A stretch of DNA of 64,000 nucleotides from Streptomyces albus subsp. albus (GCF_000719865.1 NZ_JOID01000033.1:1-64000), one strand, 5' to 3'; positions 31,980 through 41,985 are shown, counted from the stretch's first letter. Numbers and translations: made by a program. The notes: generated by a model from the sequence alone, not told the origin.

Positions 31980-32543
31980 TTACGGCTTCCGGCCGAGCAG
32001 GGCGACGAGCCGGTCCTGGGCCCGGGCCCCGTCGGGCACGGGCACCGGCGCGGCGAAGAGCCCGGAGCCCTGCCAGCCGGCGGCCGCCGGCTCGACCCGG
32101 TCGTACACCGTCCCGGCGAGATCGTCGCCGAGGGTGTCGTCGTCCCCGATGCCCCGGGCCAGATCCCAGGCGTGCACGGTGAGATCCGTGGTCATCTGCC
32201 ATCCGTAGTCGGTGGTCGGGGTCTCCCCGCCGCTGGTGTTGACCCCGCCGTCCAGCGCGCCGGGCCGGTGGAAGGCGGCGTGCGACTCCGCGGCGGCCCG
32301 CTCCCAGGCCGCGATCGGGTCGTCGCCGACCACGTCCCCGTCGAAGCGGTCGCCGACCTCGGCGAGGGTGGCTCCGCGCAGCAGCCAGGGGGCCCACAGG
32401 TGTTCACCCGTCAGGTGGTTCACCAGGTCCCGCACCGTCCACTCGGTGCAGGGCGTGGGGTCGTCCCACTGGTCCTCGCGGATCCGGTGCACCCGGCGGT
32501 CGAACTCCAGCCAGGCGGTGTCGAAGGCGTCGAGCAGATCCAT
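31980..32543 (-). CDS. TIGR03086-type DinB-like protein
   Basis: A 187-residue DinB/mycothiol-dependent maleylpyruvate-isomerase-like four-helix protein. The motifs WDDPTPCTEWTVRDLVNHLTGEH and TTDLTVHAWDLARGIG supply the three-histidine-type metal site of this superfamily. In actinobacteria such proteins use mycothiol or bind a metal, and many are of unknown function. Start is ATG 32543. It lies 3 bases after the stop of the proline-rich gene, so the two genes form an operon. Confidence 0.85.
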   Translation of the reverse strand: MDLLDAFDTAWLEFDRRVHRIREDQWDDPTPCTEWTVRDLVNHLTGEHLWAPWLLRGATLAEVGDRFDGDVVGDDPIAAWERAAAESHAAFHRPGALDGGVNTSGGETPTTDYGWQMTTDLTVHAWDLARGIGDDDTLGDDLAGTVYDRVEPAAAGWQGSGLFAAPVPVPDGARAQDRLVALLGRKP

Positions 32544-32546
32544 CGG

Positions 32547-32825
32547 TCAGTTCTCCGCCGTTCCGCCGACCGGGCTGGGACTGGGCTGCGGCTCCGGTGT
32601 GGGCTCGGGATGGTTGGGACCGGGCGGGACCGGAGGGATGGGGTCCGGCTCCGGGACGGGCGTGGGCCCCGGGGTCGGCCCGGGCGTCGGCCCGGGGGCC
32701 GGTCCGGGGCCGGGGCCGGGCGGCGGTGTCGGGGCCGGCGGCACCGGGTCGGGTACGGGGTGCGGGCCGGGCCCGGGCGGCGGGGTCGGCGCCGGGGGTA
32801 CGGGGTCGGGGTGCGGACTCGTCAT
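32547..32825 (-). CDS. proline-rich low-complexity protein
   Basis: The protein has 92 residues and is more than 40% proline, with Gly, Pro and Thr repeats such as PAPTPPPGPGP occurring twice and TPGPTPGPTP. No signal peptide or membrane helix is visible, so it is probably a disordered cytoplasmic protein. GGGAG precedes ATG 32825, and the stop is 3 bases before the next start, which argues for real translation. I know no function; similar proline-rich proteins act as flexible linkers or surface stalks in other settings. Confidence 0.6.
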   Translation of the reverse strand: MTSPHPDPVPPAPTPPPGPGPHPVPDPVPPAPTPPPGPGPGPAPGPTPGPTPGPTPVPEPDPIPPVPPGPNHPEPTPEPQPSPSPVGGTAEN

Positions 32826-33020
32826 CGAGGTCTCCCAGTTCGTGGTCCGGCAGGTGCTCCCCGGCGGCGGCCCGCCGCCGGGGACGGGGGACGCGTACCC
32901 GGCCCGGGGCCGTTCACCCCGGCCGCTGCCCCCATTCGGGCGCATCCCGGGCGCCGGTGGCCCCGGGCGGGCGTCTCCCGGGCACCTCCCGGAACTCTCA
33001 CTCCGCGCCTCCCGGGCCTC

Positions 33021-34445
33021 TCACTCCGCGGCGCCGGCTCCGGTCTCGGCGCGCGACGGCCCGTACCAGACCGTGGTGGCGTTGCAGAACTCGCGGATGC
33101 CGTGCCCGGCCAGCTCGCGCCCGTAGCCGGACCGTTTGACGCCGCCGAAGGGCATCGCGGGATGCGAGGCCGTCATGCCGTTGATGTAGACGGCTCCCGC
33201 CTCCAGATCGCGGACGAAGCGCCGCTGTTCCTCCGGGTTCCGGGTCCACACGTTGGAACTGAGCCCGAACGGGGTGTCGTTGGCCAGCTGCACCGCCTGG
33301 TCCGTGCCGGAGACCCGGTAGACGGAGGCCACCGGCCCGAACGCCTCCTCGCGGTGGATGCGCATCCCGGGGGTGACGTCCGCCAGCACCGTGGGCTCGT
33401 AGAACCAGCCGTCCGGCAGCCCTTCCGGCCGCCGGCCGCCGCACAGCACACTCGCCCCGCCCGCCCGCGCGTCCTCGACCAGCTCCTCCAGATCCGCCCG
33501 GCCGCTCTCGCTCGCGAGCGGGCCGACATCGGTGGACTCGTCCATCGGGTCGCCCACCGTCAGTTCCCGCATCGCGGCGGTGAAGCGGGCCACGAAGTCG
33601 TCGTAGACGTCCGTGTGCACGATGAACCGCTTGGCGGCGATGCAGGACTGGCCGTTGTTCTGCACCCGCGCGGTCACGGCGGTCCTCGCCGCCTCCGGGA
33701 TGTCGGCCGACGGCATGACGACGAACGGGTCGCTGCCGCCCAGCTCCAGGACCGTCTTCTTCACGCAGTCCCCCGCGACCGCGGCCACGGAACGGCCCGC
33801 GGGCTCGCTGCCGGTGAGGGTCGCCGCGGCGACGCGCGGATCGCGCAGAACGCCCTCGACGGCGCCGGACCCGACCAGCAGCGTCTGGAAGCAGCCCTCC
33901 GGGAAGCCCGCACGGCGGAAGAGGTCCTCCAGGTAGAGCGCGGTCTGCGGCACGTTGGAGGCGTGCTTGAGAAGGGCCGTGTTCCCCGCCATCAGGGCGG
34001 GTGCCGCGAAGCGGATCACCTGCCAGAGCGGGAAGTTCCACGGCATGACGGCGAGGACGACGCCGAGGGGGCGGTAGCGGACGTGGGCGCGGACGGCTCC
34101 CGAGTCCTCGACGTCGGCGGCCGCCGGCTCCTCGTCCGCCAGCAGCCCCTCGGCGTTGCGGGCGTACCAGCGCATCGCCTTGACACACTTGGCGGCCTCG
34201 GCGCGGGAGGCGGCCAGCGTCTTGCCCATCTCGGTGGTCATGGTCCGGGCGATGTCCTCCTGCTCCGCCTCCAGCAGGTCGGCCGCCCGGTTCATCGGTT
34301 CGGCGCGCCCGCCGAAGCCGGTGAGGCGGTGGGTGTGGAAGGCCCGGACGGCCCGCTCGATCCGCTCGCCGATCTCCGCGTCGGCGAGGGGATCGAAGGT
34401 CTTCAGCGTCTCGCCGGTGGCCGGGTTGACGGTGGCGATGGCCAT
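33021..34445 (-). CDS. succinate-semialdehyde dehydrogenase-like aldehyde dehydrogenase
   Basis: A 474-residue aldehyde dehydrogenase, with the catalytic C268 in NNGQSCIAAKRF and the general base E234 in VLELGGSDPF. MPWNFPLWQV, LLKHASNVP and EEAFGPVASVY are family blocks. MATVNPATGE-like starts and PFGGVKRSGYGRE endings are typical of the NADP-dependent succinate-semialdehyde (GabD-type) group, which feeds 4-aminobutyrate carbon to succinate. ATG 34445 has a GGAGGAG upstream. No aminotransferase gene is adjacent, so the true aldehyde is uncertain. Confidence 0.88.
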   Translation of the reverse strand: MAIATVNPATGETLKTFDPLADAEIGERIERAVRAFHTHRLTGFGGRAEPMNRAADLLEAEQEDIARTMTTEMGKTLAASRAEAAKCVKAMRWYARNAEGLLADEEPAAADVEDSGAVRAHVRYRPLGVVLAVMPWNFPLWQVIRFAAPALMAGNTALLKHASNVPQTALYLEDLFRRAGFPEGCFQTLLVGSGAVEGVLRDPRVAAATLTGSEPAGRSVAAVAGDCVKKTVLELGGSDPFVVMPSADIPEAARTAVTARVQNNGQSCIAAKRFIVHTDVYDDFVARFTAAMRELTVGDPMDESTDVGPLASESGRADLEELVEDARAGGASVLCGGRRPEGLPDGWFYEPTVLADVTPGMRIHREEAFGPVASVYRVSGTDQAVQLANDTPFGLSSNVWTRNPEEQRRFVRDLEAGAVYINGMTASHPAMPFGGVKRSGYGRELAGHGIREFCNATTVWYGPSRAETGAGAAE

Positions 34446-34607
34446 GGTGGTGACTCCTCCTGGTACGCGGCGGACGGCGCACCGGTGCACGGAACCCGCC
34501 GGTGCGCTTGTGTCGCAGGTACCCCGTCTCCCCGGCTTACTCCACCGCCCGGCCCCCGGCCACCGGGGCGCTCGAGCGGCCGGAGCCGGGCCGACCCCGG
34601 CGGCCGG

Positions 34608-34895
34608 TCAGTTGTGGTCGGAGGAGCCGAGGCCTTCCAGCCAGGAGCGGCGGCCGGAGACCTCCAGCAGCAGGAGCAGCCGGGTGAAGGGGTCCCACTC
34701 GCGGTCGGCCTCGCCGGCGGTCCGCCCGGGTGTGCCCGGCCTCGTCCCCACCGTCCCCGCCCCGCCGGCCGTCCCCGTGTCCGGCAGCGGATCGGCGGTG
34801 GAGGGGACTCCGCGCGGCACATCGGCGCGGCCCCGGTCCGCGTGCGGTAAGCCGGCGGGGTCAAGGCCGCTCCGCCGTGGCCGATGTGCTGTCAT
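34608..34895 (-). CDS. small conserved protein, unknown
   Basis: The protein has 95 residues. A disordered N-terminus (Pro, Gly, Thr, Arg rich) leads to a compact C-terminal segment, [21 protein letters not shown], that looks like two short amphipathic helices. GGAG lies 8 bases upstream of ATG 34895. I do not recognise it, and the long disordered part makes the start uncertain. It is upstream of the semialdehyde dehydrogenase gene on the same strand, 162 bases away. Confidence 0.5.
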   Translation of the reverse strand: MTAHRPRRSGLDPAGLPHADRGRADVPRGVPSTADPLPDTGTAGGAGTVGTRPGTPGRTAGEADREWDPFTRLLLLLEVSGRRSWLEGLGSSDHN

Positions 34896-35135
34896 CGCGC
34901 GCTCCGCAGCGTCCGAGGGGCGGTTGAGGGGGCGGATCGCCCGGCGGACCATCCTCGCCCCGGATCACCCGTCACTGCAAGTACATCTGCAATTACGGCG
35001 ACGTCCTCGTGGTGGAACCGGAGGATCGCCCTCCCGTCTGCTGTTAGGCCCCCCGCTCATCGGGGTACGCACACGCAGCCGCTCGCGGCGATCCGGCGCG
35101 GCGCGGCGCACCGACGAGCGAAGGAGCCCAGCACC

Positions 35136-36794
35136 GTGACGGACGTGGAGAAGAAGGGCGCCGGCCGGGGGGACGAGAGGCCGGTGCTCACCAACCGGCA
35201 GGGGCACCCGGTCTACGACAACCAGAACCAGCGCACCGTCGGTCCGCGCGGACCGGCCACCCTGGAGAACTACCAGTTCCTGGAGAAGATCAGCCACTTC
35301 GACCGGGAGCGCATCCCCGAGCGCGTCGTCCACGCCCGCGGCGTCACCGCCTACGGCTACTTCGAGGCGTATGGCGCCTGGGGCGACGAGCCGATCGACC
35401 GCTACACCCGCGCCAAGCTCTTCCAGGAGCGCGGCAAGCGCACCGATGTCGCGGTCCGCTTCTCCACCGTCATCGGCGGCCGGGACTCCTCGGAGTGCGC
35501 CCGGGACCCGCGCGGCTTCGCGGTGAAGTTCTACACCGAGGACGGCAACTGGGACCTGGTGGGCAACAACCTCGCGGTCTTCTTCATCCGCGACGCGATC
35601 AAGTTCCCCGACGTGATCCACGCGCTCAAACCCGACCCGATCACCTTCGAGCAGCAGCCGAACCGCATCTTCGATTTCATGAGCCAGACGCCGGAATCGA
35701 TGCACATGCTGGTCAATCTGTTCAGCCCGCGCGGCATCCCGGCGGACTACCGCCACATGCAGGGCTTCGGCGTCAACACGTACAAGTGGGTGGACGCCCA
35801 CGGCGGCACCAAGCTGGTGAAGTACACCTGGATGCCCAAGCAGGGTGTGCGCAGCATGACGGAGGAGGACGCCGCCAACGTGCAGGCGGAGGCCACCGGC
35901 CACGCGACGAAGGACCTCTACGAGGCCGTGGCCCGCGGCGACCACCCGGAGTGGGAGCTGCTCGTCCAGATGATGGACGACCACGAGCACCCGGAGCTGG
36001 ACTTCGACCCGCTGGACGACACCAAGACCTGGCCCGAGCAGGACTTCCCGCCCAAGCCGGTGGGCCGGATGGTGCTCAACCGGATGCCGGCGAACTACTT
36101 CGCCGAGAACGAGCAGATCTCGTTCGGCACCGGCGTGCTCGTCGACGGGCTGGACTTCTCGGACGACAAGATGCTGGTCGGCCGGACCTTCTCCTACAGC
36201 GACACCCAGCGCTACCGGGTGGGTCCCAACTACCTGCAGGTGCCGGTGAACCAGGCCAAGAACGCCCCGGTGCGCACCAACCAGCGCGACGGCCAGATGA
36301 CGTACCACATCGACGGCGGTGCGGAGAACACGCACATCAACTACGAGCCGTCGGTGCTGGGCGGGTTGCAGGAGGCCGCCTTCCCGACCCATGACGACCA
36401 GGGCCCGGAGATCAGCGGCAAGCTGACCCGCAAGCGCATCCCCCGCACCAACGACTACCTCCAGGCCGGGCAGCGCTATCTGCTGCTGGAGGAGTGGGAG
36501 CGCGACGACCTGGTGCGGAACTTCGTCACCCTGCTCTCCCAGTGCGACCGCCCGGTGCAGGAGCGCATGCTCTGGCACTTCCTGCTGGTGGAGAACGACC
36601 TGGGGCTGCGGGTCGGCGAGGGGCTGGGGATCGACACCCCGGAGGTGGCCCATCTCCAGCCGCTGCCGGGCCAGCAGCTGACCGAGGAGGACCAGCGGCG
36701 GCTGGCCGATCTCGGCAAGAACCCGCCGCGCGACGTCTCGGGCCTCACCATGACGCACTGCGTCCCGGACGAACGGCACGTCGTGACCCGCTGA
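35136..36794 (+). CDS. monofunctional haem catalase
   Basis: A 552-residue haem catalase that turns hydrogen peroxide into water and oxygen in the cytoplasm. The distal histidine is H66 in RVVHARG, the distal asparagine is in DGNWDLVG, and the proximal tyrosine is in [15 protein letters not shown]. The small-subunit catalase blocks NRMPANYF and HINYEPS are also present. It is longer than the roughly 480-residue classical type because of a C-terminal extension of about 60 residues, but it lacks the large flavodoxin-like domain of the 750-residue type. GTG 35136 follows AAGGAG. Regulation is not visible; actinobacterial catalases are often under CatR or OxyR. Confidence 0.95.
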   Translation: MTDVEKKGAGRGDERPVLTNRQGHPVYDNQNQRTVGPRGPATLENYQFLEKISHFDRERIPERVVHARGVTAYGYFEAYGAWGDEPIDRYTRAKLFQERGKRTDVAVRFSTVIGGRDSSECARDPRGFAVKFYTEDGNWDLVGNNLAVFFIRDAIKFPDVIHALKPDPITFEQQPNRIFDFMSQTPESMHMLVNLFSPRGIPADYRHMQGFGVNTYKWVDAHGGTKLVKYTWMPKQGVRSMTEEDAANVQAEATGHATKDLYEAVARGDHPEWELLVQMMDDHEHPELDFDPLDDTKTWPEQDFPPKPVGRMVLNRMPANYFAENEQISFGTGVLVDGLDFSDDKMLVGRTFSYSDTQRYRVGPNYLQVPVNQAKNAPVRTNQRDGQMTYHIDGGAENTHINYEPSVLGGLQEAAFPTHDDQGPEISGKLTRKRIPRTNDYLQAGQRYLLLEEWERDDLVRNFVTLLSQCDRPVQERMLWHFLLVENDLGLRVGEGLGIDTPEVAHLQPLPGQQLTEEDQRRLADLGKNPPRDVSGLTMTHCVPDERHVVTR

Positions 36795-37151
36795 GGGACC
36801 CTCCCGGCGCGCCCGCGGCGCGGACGGGCTCGCGGCGGCGTACGGCCCGGTCCTCCACCGTCCGGACGGGGCGGCGGGGGGCCGGGCCGTGCATTGCGAT
36901 CATGTAACGGTGCGTCGCGACCTCGCACCGCTCACCGGGTCGTGGTTCCTGTATAGCGAATCTATCCCGCACCTTTGTCCGGTTACAGACACATAAAGAC
37001 TGCCGTGCCGTCGCGCCCCAGTGAGCTACGTCACACCGGTGCGGTCGCTCTCCGTGATAGGAACTCCCAATCCGTCTTATCAGCGCATCATCGGCGACCG
37101 CCGGATGATGAGCCCTCGTCCTCAGCACCACACCAGCCAGAGGTTCCCTTC
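36795..37151. other. 357-bp gap before the symporter gene
   Basis: No gene is visible. It holds a perfect 7-base hairpin, CGGTGCG (36908-36914) / CGCACCG (36924-36930), perhaps the end of the catalase transcript. It also holds a Crp-like site (37021-37034) and AT-richer patches that probably carry the symporter promoter. I looked for a glycine riboswitch here and did not find the conserved core. Confidence 0.5.
37021..37034. promoter_or_regulatory. Crp-like site
   Basis: GTGAGCTACGTCAC matches the streptomycete Crp consensus GTG-N6-GNCAC and is nearly symmetrical (GTGA-N6-TCAC). It lies about 117 bases before the alanine/sodium symporter start, a natural position for cAMP-type control. A single site match of this length is weak evidence by itself. 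Confidence 0.45.
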
Positions 37152-38714
37152 ATGGCAAGCAACTCCGTCACCTCGACGATCGAGGAAGCCGTCAACGGCG
37201 TCTTCGATCCCGTAGCCGCATTCCTGGTCAAGTGGGTCTTCTACGAAACCGACTTCGGCGTCTTCCCCACCCCCTTCCCCTGGATCGTGGGCTGGCTGGT
37301 CGTCGCGGGCATCGTCTTCTCGGTCTACTTCGGCTTCGTCCAGGCCCGCCGCGCCAAGCTCGCCGTCGATCTGGTGCGGGGCAAGTACGAGGACAAGGAC
37401 GACCCCGGTGAGGTGAGCCATTTCCAGGCGCTCACCGCCGCGGTCTCCGGCACGGTGGGCCTCGGCAACATCGCCGGTGTGGCCGTCGCCGTCACCATCG
37501 GCGGGCCGGGGGCCACCTTCTGGATGATCGTCGCCGGTCTGCTCGGCATGGCCACCAAGTTCGTCGAGTGCACGCTGGGCGTGAAGTACCGGGACATCCA
37601 CGAGGACGGCACCGTCTCCGGCGGCCCGATGCACTATCTGCGCAAGGGCCTCGCCGAGCGCGGCATGAGCGGTGTCGGCAAGGTGCTCGCCGTGGGTGTC
37701 GCGATCTCCCTGCTCTTCTTCACCTTCTTCGGCGGCAACCTCTTCCAGGCCAACCAGAGCTTCACCCAGCTCAAGTCCGTCACCGGTGGTGAGGACGGCA
37801 TCTTCGGCAACTCCGCCGGCGCCCTCCTCTTCGGTGTGCTGCTCGCCGCCCTGGTCGCCCTGGTCCTCCTCGGCGGCATCAAGTCGATCGCCAATGTCAC
37901 CAGCCGGCTGGTCCCGGCCATGGCCGGGATCTACGTCACCGCCTGCCTCATCGTCATCGGCGTCAACATCCCGGCCCTCCCGGACGCCGTGAACAGCATC
38001 ATCACCGGCGCCTTCAACCCCACGGGCGTCGCGGGCGGTGCGATCGGTGTGCTGATCGTCGGCTTCCAGCGGGCCGCGTTCTCCAACGAGGCCGGCATCG
38101 GCTCCGCGCCGATCGCGCACTCCGCCGTGAAGACCCGGCACCCGGTGACCGAGGGCCTGGTCGCGCTGCTGGAGCCGTTCATCGACACCGTCGTCATCTG
38201 CACGATGACCGCGCTGACCATCGTCATCGCCTCCACCCCGAGCTGGGAGAAGGCCCGCGAGGCGGCCGCCGCCGGCGAGGGCCCCGGCGACGGCGTGACG
38301 CTGACGTCCGACGCCTTCGAGACCGTCCTGCCGTGGTTCCCGTACATCCTGACCGTGGCGGTGCTGCTCTTCGCCTTCTCCACGATCATCACCTGGAGCT
38401 ACTACGGCCTGAAGTGCTGGACGTACCTCTTCGGCCGGAGCCGCACCAGCGAGAACATCTACAAGGTGCTCTTCAGCGTGATCGTCGCCGCGGGCTCGCT
38501 GCTCACCCTCGGCGCGCTGATCGACATGGCCGACGCGATGCTCTTCCTGGCCGCCGTCATCAACATCATCGGCCTCTACCTGCTGGCGCCCATCGTCAAG
38601 CGGGAGCTTGCCTCCTTCCTCCAGCACCTCCGCGAGCGCCGTGCCGGCGCGTCCGGGACCGGGGGGAACGGCACCGGTGGGGACGGCGTCGGCGAGACGC
38701 CCGCCAAGCTCTGA
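37152..38714 (+). CDS. alanine/glycine:cation symporter (AGCS family)
   Basis: A 520-residue membrane transporter with about 11 helices, which imports alanine or glycine with sodium. Clear family motifs are GTVGLGNIAGVAVAV, GGPGATFWMIVAGLLGMATKF, and GFQRAAFSNEAGIGSAPIAHS, which carries substrate and ion contacts. The C-terminal tail is Gly-rich and cytoplasmic. I chose ATG 37152 since the AGCS alignment begins there; the frame is open further upstream without coding signs. A Crp-like site lies in the promoter region and a strong shared terminator follows. Confidence 0.95.
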   Translation: MASNSVTSTIEEAVNGVFDPVAAFLVKWVFYETDFGVFPTPFPWIVGWLVVAGIVFSVYFGFVQARRAKLAVDLVRGKYEDKDDPGEVSHFQALTAAVSGTVGLGNIAGVAVAVTIGGPGATFWMIVAGLLGMATKFVECTLGVKYRDIHEDGTVSGGPMHYLRKGLAERGMSGVGKVLAVGVAISLLFFTFFGGNLFQANQSFTQLKSVTGGEDGIFGNSAGALLFGVLLAALVALVLLGGIKSIANVTSRLVPAMAGIYVTACLIVIGVNIPALPDAVNSIITGAFNPTGVAGGAIGVLIVGFQRAAFSNEAGIGSAPIAHSAVKTRHPVTEGLVALLEPFIDTVVICTMTALTIVIASTPSWEKAREAAAAGEGPGDGVTLTSDAFETVLPWFPYILTVAVLLFAFSTIITWSYYGLKCWTYLFGRSRTSENIYKVLFSVIVAAGSLLTLGALIDMADAMLFLAAVINIIGLYLLAPIVKRELASFLQHLRERRAGASGTGGNGTGGDGVGETPAKL

Positions 38715-38748
38715 TCCACGAGCGCGGCGCCCCGTCGCCGTGAGCCCC

Positions 38749-38793
38749 GAGGGCCCGTCCGCACCACCGCACGGTGGCCGCGGACGGGCCCTC
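38749..38793. terminator. bidirectional terminator
   Basis: Perfect 14-base arms (38749-38762 and 38780-38793) enclose a second small stem (CCACC/GGTGG). It lies between the convergent symporter and ion-channel genes. Confidence 0.85.
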
Positions 38794-38822
38794 ACCGTGC
38801 ACGGGCCCCGTGTGTCCCCGGC

Positions 38823-40787
38823 TCAGCTCCGGGCCGCGGGGGCCGGGCCGTCCCCGGGGCCGTCCTCCGGGCAGTTCCCGGCGGACCGCGGGTGCCGGCC
38901 CAGCAGTTCGGCGAGGCCCTGCCGGGTGACGGCCAGCACCACGCGGTCCTCCGGTCGCAGCACATAGCCGGGGTGCGGCTGCCACAGCAGTTCCCGCTCC
39001 ACGGTCTGCCAGCCCGGCGGCAGGGCCGCGAGATCGGGACGGCGGTGGGCGGGCGCGGCCACGTCCAGGGCGAGCACCCGCCGGCTGCCGGGCCGGAACG
39101 CCTCCCGGACCGTGCGGCCCTCCAGGGCCGGGCAGTCCTTCACCTCCACCGCCGCGAACAGCAGCACCCGCCGCTCCACCGGTATCGCCCCCAGCACCTG
39201 GCGGCCCATCATCGCCCCGGCGAAGGCCGGCGCCGCCAGCGAGGTCACGCTGCGGCTGCGGGTCGTCGCCCCGGGGTGGGAGTCGCGGAGCGTGCGGTAG
39301 ACGGCCGCGGCGAACCGGTCGTCGTACAGCCGCAGCACCACCCGCAGCCGGTCCGAGACCCCGCGGGCGTACAGCACGGCCTCCAGATTGGTGCTGTCGT
39401 GGCTGGTGAGGGCCAGCAGGGCGCTGCTGCGGTGCACCTTGGCCGCCTCCAGCACGCCCTCCTCCGTGACGTCCCCGATGACCGTGGGCACCCGGTACCG
39501 CCGGGCGAGCGCCACGCCGCGGGCGTCGGGATCGTGTTCCACGCAGACCACGGGGACGCCCATCTCGTGCAGCTGGGTCAGCACCCGGGTGCCGATCTTG
39601 CCCAGTCCGAGCAGCACCACGTGCCCGGAGAGCCCGCGCGGCGGCCGGCGCAGCGAGCTCGCCGACCGGAAGGTGCCGAGCCCTTCGAGCACGGCGGCCA
39701 CCAGGACGGGGAGCAGCAGCAGCCCGACCATGCCGGAGAGGAGCTGGAGGATCTGCCGGGCGGGTTCCTCCCCCTCGGCGGGGTCGCCGATGGCGATGAG
39801 GTCGAGCAGCGACAGATAGGCGGCGTGCAGCGGGTCGTCGCCGGTCAGCAGGACGGATGCCACCGCGAGCGCCCCGACCGCGGTCACCAGGCCGAGCAGC
39901 GACAGCCGCATCCGGCGGGAGAACAGGGTGCTCAGCGGCGGGGTCCGGCCCAGGCGGCGCGGCGCGGGCTGCGCGCCGTCGTGGCTGACCGTCTCCAGGA
40001 CCACCCGCCCGCGCTCGGGGGAACCCGCCGCGAGGTCGTCGTCCGGCAGCAGCCGCGGGCCCTCGTCGCCGCTGTCCTCCGACCCCTCCCCCGCGTCCGG
40101 GCTGTCGGTGGCGGAGTACAGCGCGAGGGTGCACAGGGCGGGCCGCGCGTCCTCCGCCCCGCGGGCCGCGGGCGGGCGCTCGGCGGCGCGCAGGATCAGC
40201 CCGTCGGCGTGGACGACCTTGCTGGTGCCGACGATGGCGGCCGCGGCCAGGGCGGGTGCGGCGGTGTCGGCGTCGGAGAGCACCGTGGTGGAGGCGTCGA
40301 CGGCCGCCCGGTCCAGGTCGGGGGCGGCGATCTCCACGGAGCGGTCGAGGAGTTCCTCCAGGTGCCGGCCCAGTTTGCGGTTGTAGAGGCGGATGACGAG
40401 CCGCACCCGGGGGTTGAGCCGGCGGGCGCGGAGGGCGGCGTGGATGTTGGTCTCGTCGTCGTCGTGGACGAGGGCCAGCGCCTGCGCCGTGGCGACCCCG
40501 GCCCCGGCCAGCACCTCGTCCTCCAGGGAGCGGGCCTCGACGACCCGTACGGGCGCCACGGGCTCCCGGCGGCCCGGGATGCCGGCCAGCGGGCGGCGTC
40601 CCTCCCCGGTGGGCGGCAGGACGAGCGTCACGGGCTCCTGGTACATCCCGGAGAGTTCGGCGGCGAGCCGGTGGGCGAGCGCGTCGTCGCCGCACACCAC
40701 CATCCGGGGCTCCGGGGGCGCGTTCCGTGGAGGGTTCGGGAGTGAGGACACCCCGCCATGATCGCGGTTCACCGGGCGGGCACGCAT
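38823..40787 (-). CDS. ion channel-like protein with two NAD-binding RCK domains
   Basis: The protein has 654 residues. An N-terminal TrkA-N/RCK half covers about 25-215, an acidic and disordered stretch follows at 218-285, and two or three membrane helices with a pore-like loop cover about 295-400. A second TrkA-N domain ([23 protein letters not shown], with GLGKIG) and a TrkA-C-like end complete it. The layout resembles bacterial and CASTOR-type channels. The pore loop reads DLIAIGDPA instead of a potassium TVGYG, so the ion is uncertain. Start ATG 40787 is not strongly supported; GTG 40751 is an alternative. Confidence 0.75.
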   Translation of the reverse strand: MRARPVNRDHGGVSSLPNPPRNAPPEPRMVVCGDDALAHRLAAELSGMYQEPVTLVLPPTGEGRRPLAGIPGRREPVAPVRVVEARSLEDEVLAGAGVATAQALALVHDDDETNIHAALRARRLNPRVRLVIRLYNRKLGRHLEELLDRSVEIAAPDLDRAAVDASTTVLSDADTAAPALAAAAIVGTSKVVHADGLILRAAERPPAARGAEDARPALCTLALYSATDSPDAGEGSEDSGDEGPRLLPDDDLAAGSPERGRVVLETVSHDGAQPAPRRLGRTPPLSTLFSRRMRLSLLGLVTAVGALAVASVLLTGDDPLHAAYLSLLDLIAIGDPAEGEEPARQILQLLSGMVGLLLLPVLVAAVLEGLGTFRSASSLRRPPRGLSGHVVLLGLGKIGTRVLTQLHEMGVPVVCVEHDPDARGVALARRYRVPTVIGDVTEEGVLEAAKVHRSSALLALTSHDSTNLEAVLYARGVSDRLRVVLRLYDDRFAAAVYRTLRDSHPGATTRSRSVTSLAAPAFAGAMMGRQVLGAIPVERRVLLFAAVEVKDCPALEGRTVREAFRPGSRRVLALDVAAPAHRRPDLAALPPGWQTVERELLWQPHPGYVLRPEDRVVLAVTRQGLAELLGRHPRSAGNCPEDGPGDGPAPAARS

Positions 40788-40867
40788 CGTTCCGGCGAAG
40801 GAGACATGTCAAACCACCTCCGTGACCTGGGAATTCAGAGGGCACGGCTCCAAGACGCGACGAAGAC

Positions 40868-40881
40868 CGGTGATTTCACCG
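40868..40881. promoter_or_regulatory. 14-bp inverted repeat in a divergent promoter region
   Basis: CGGTGA-TT-TCACCG has perfect 6-base arms. It lies 84 bases before the cutinase start and 81 bases before the ion-channel start, so it could serve either gene. Confidence 0.4.
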
Positions 40882-40964
40882 ATGTGACGGACGCGTGTCG
40901 GTTGAACGATGACCCACGTTCCCCCACACCCCACACCCCCCTTGACTTCAGGGAGTACACGCTC

Positions 40965-41921
40965 ATGGAGCCGCTGCACCACGACACCTCCGCCCCCGAG
41001 ACCGGCCGGCACCGCCGCAAGCCCCGTTCCCGCGCCTTCCGGCTGAGCCTGGCCGGACTGGCCCTGGCCCTCACCGGGACCGGCGTCGCGCTGATGCCGA
41101 CCGCCCAGGCCGCCCCGGAGACCACCGTCCAGGCCGCCGCGGCCAACCCGTACGAGCGGGGCCCGGCCCCGACCGAAAGCAGCATCGAGGCGAGCCGCGG
41201 CCCGTACTCGGTGTCCGAGCGGAACGTCTCCTCGCTCGTCGTCGGCTTCGGCGGCGGCACGATCTACTACCCCACCACCACCTCGGACGGCACCTTCGGC
41301 GCGGTCGCCATCGCGCCCGGGTACACCGCCGACGAGGGCAGCATGGCCTGGTACGGGCCGCGGCTCGCCTCCCAGGGCTTCGTCGTCTTCACCATCGACA
41401 CCAACACCCGGCTGGACCAGCCCGGCCAGCGCGGTGACCAGCTGCTGGCCGCTCTCGACTACCTCGTCGAGGACAGCGCCGTCCGCAGCCGCATCGACCG
41501 CAGCCGGCTCGCCGTCATGGGCCACTCCATGGGCGGCGGCGGTGCGCTGGAGGCCGCGAGCGACCGGCCGTCGCTCAAGGCGTCGATTCCGCTGACCCCG
41601 TGGAATCTCGACAAGACCTGGGGCGAGGTCACCGTCCCGACCTTCATCATCGGCGCGGACGGCGACTCCATCGCCTCCGTCCGCTCGCACGCCGAGCCGT
41701 TCTACGAGAGCCTGCGGTCCTCCACGAACCGGGCCTACATGGAGCTCAACAACGCCAACCACTTCAGTCCGAACGTCTCGAACACGGAGATCGCGAAGTA
41801 CTCCATCTCCTGGCTGAAGCGGTTCGTCGACAACGACACCCGCTACGAGCAGTTCCTCTGCCCGCTGCCCCGGCCGAGCCTGCAGATCGAGGAGTTCCGC
41901 GGCAACTGCCCCCACAGCTGA
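40965..41921 (+). CDS. secreted polyester hydrolase (cutinase / PET-hydrolase type)
   Basis: A 318-residue secreted alpha/beta hydrolase of the actinobacterial cutinase type. A signal peptide with an RRKPRSR start ends near AQAAP (about 50). The catalytic triad is S188 (GHSMGGG), D234 (GADGDS) and H266 (ANHFSPN). The oxyanion residues are Y120 (PGYTADEG) and M189, and the stacking tryptophan is W213 (TPWN). C299 and C315 should form the terminal disulfide. These features match Thermobifida-type cutinases and the metagenomic LCC enzyme, which hydrolyse cutin, aliphatic polyesters and polyethylene terephthalate. An AGGGAG ribosome binding site lies upstream of ATG 40965. Confidence 0.93.
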   Translation: MEPLHHDTSAPETGRHRRKPRSRAFRLSLAGLALALTGTGVALMPTAQAAPETTVQAAAANPYERGPAPTESSIEASRGPYSVSERNVSSLVVGFGGGTIYYPTTTSDGTFGAVAIAPGYTADEGSMAWYGPRLASQGFVVFTIDTNTRLDQPGQRGDQLLAALDYLVEDSAVRSRIDRSRLAVMGHSMGGGGALEAASDRPSLKASIPLTPWNLDKTWGEVTVPTFIIGADGDSIASVRSHAEPFYESLRSSTNRAYMELNNANHFSPNVSNTEIAKYSISWLKRFVDNDTRYEQFLCPLPRPSLQIEEFRGNCPHS

Positions 41922-41948
41922 TCCGCGCCTGAACCGGGCCCGATCAGC

Positions 41949-41985
41949 GGCCGCCCCGGCACGGGACTCCCGTGCCGGGGCGGCC
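41949..41985. terminator. bidirectional terminator
   Basis: Perfect 17-base arms (41949-41965 and 41969-41985) with an ACT loop, between the convergent cutinase gene and the cupredoxin-DUF1080 gene. Confidence 0.9.

Noticed and set aside
31836..34850. 1004-codon open frame on the plus strand
   Set aside because: It is antisense to the DinB-like gene, the proline-rich gene and the semialdehyde dehydrogenase gene, all of which have clear domains and ribosome binding sites. The predicted sequence shows no motif.
36795..37151. possible glycine riboswitch before the alanine/glycine symporter
   Set aside because: I looked for the conserved paired cores and found only a simple 7-base hairpin and a Crp-like site.
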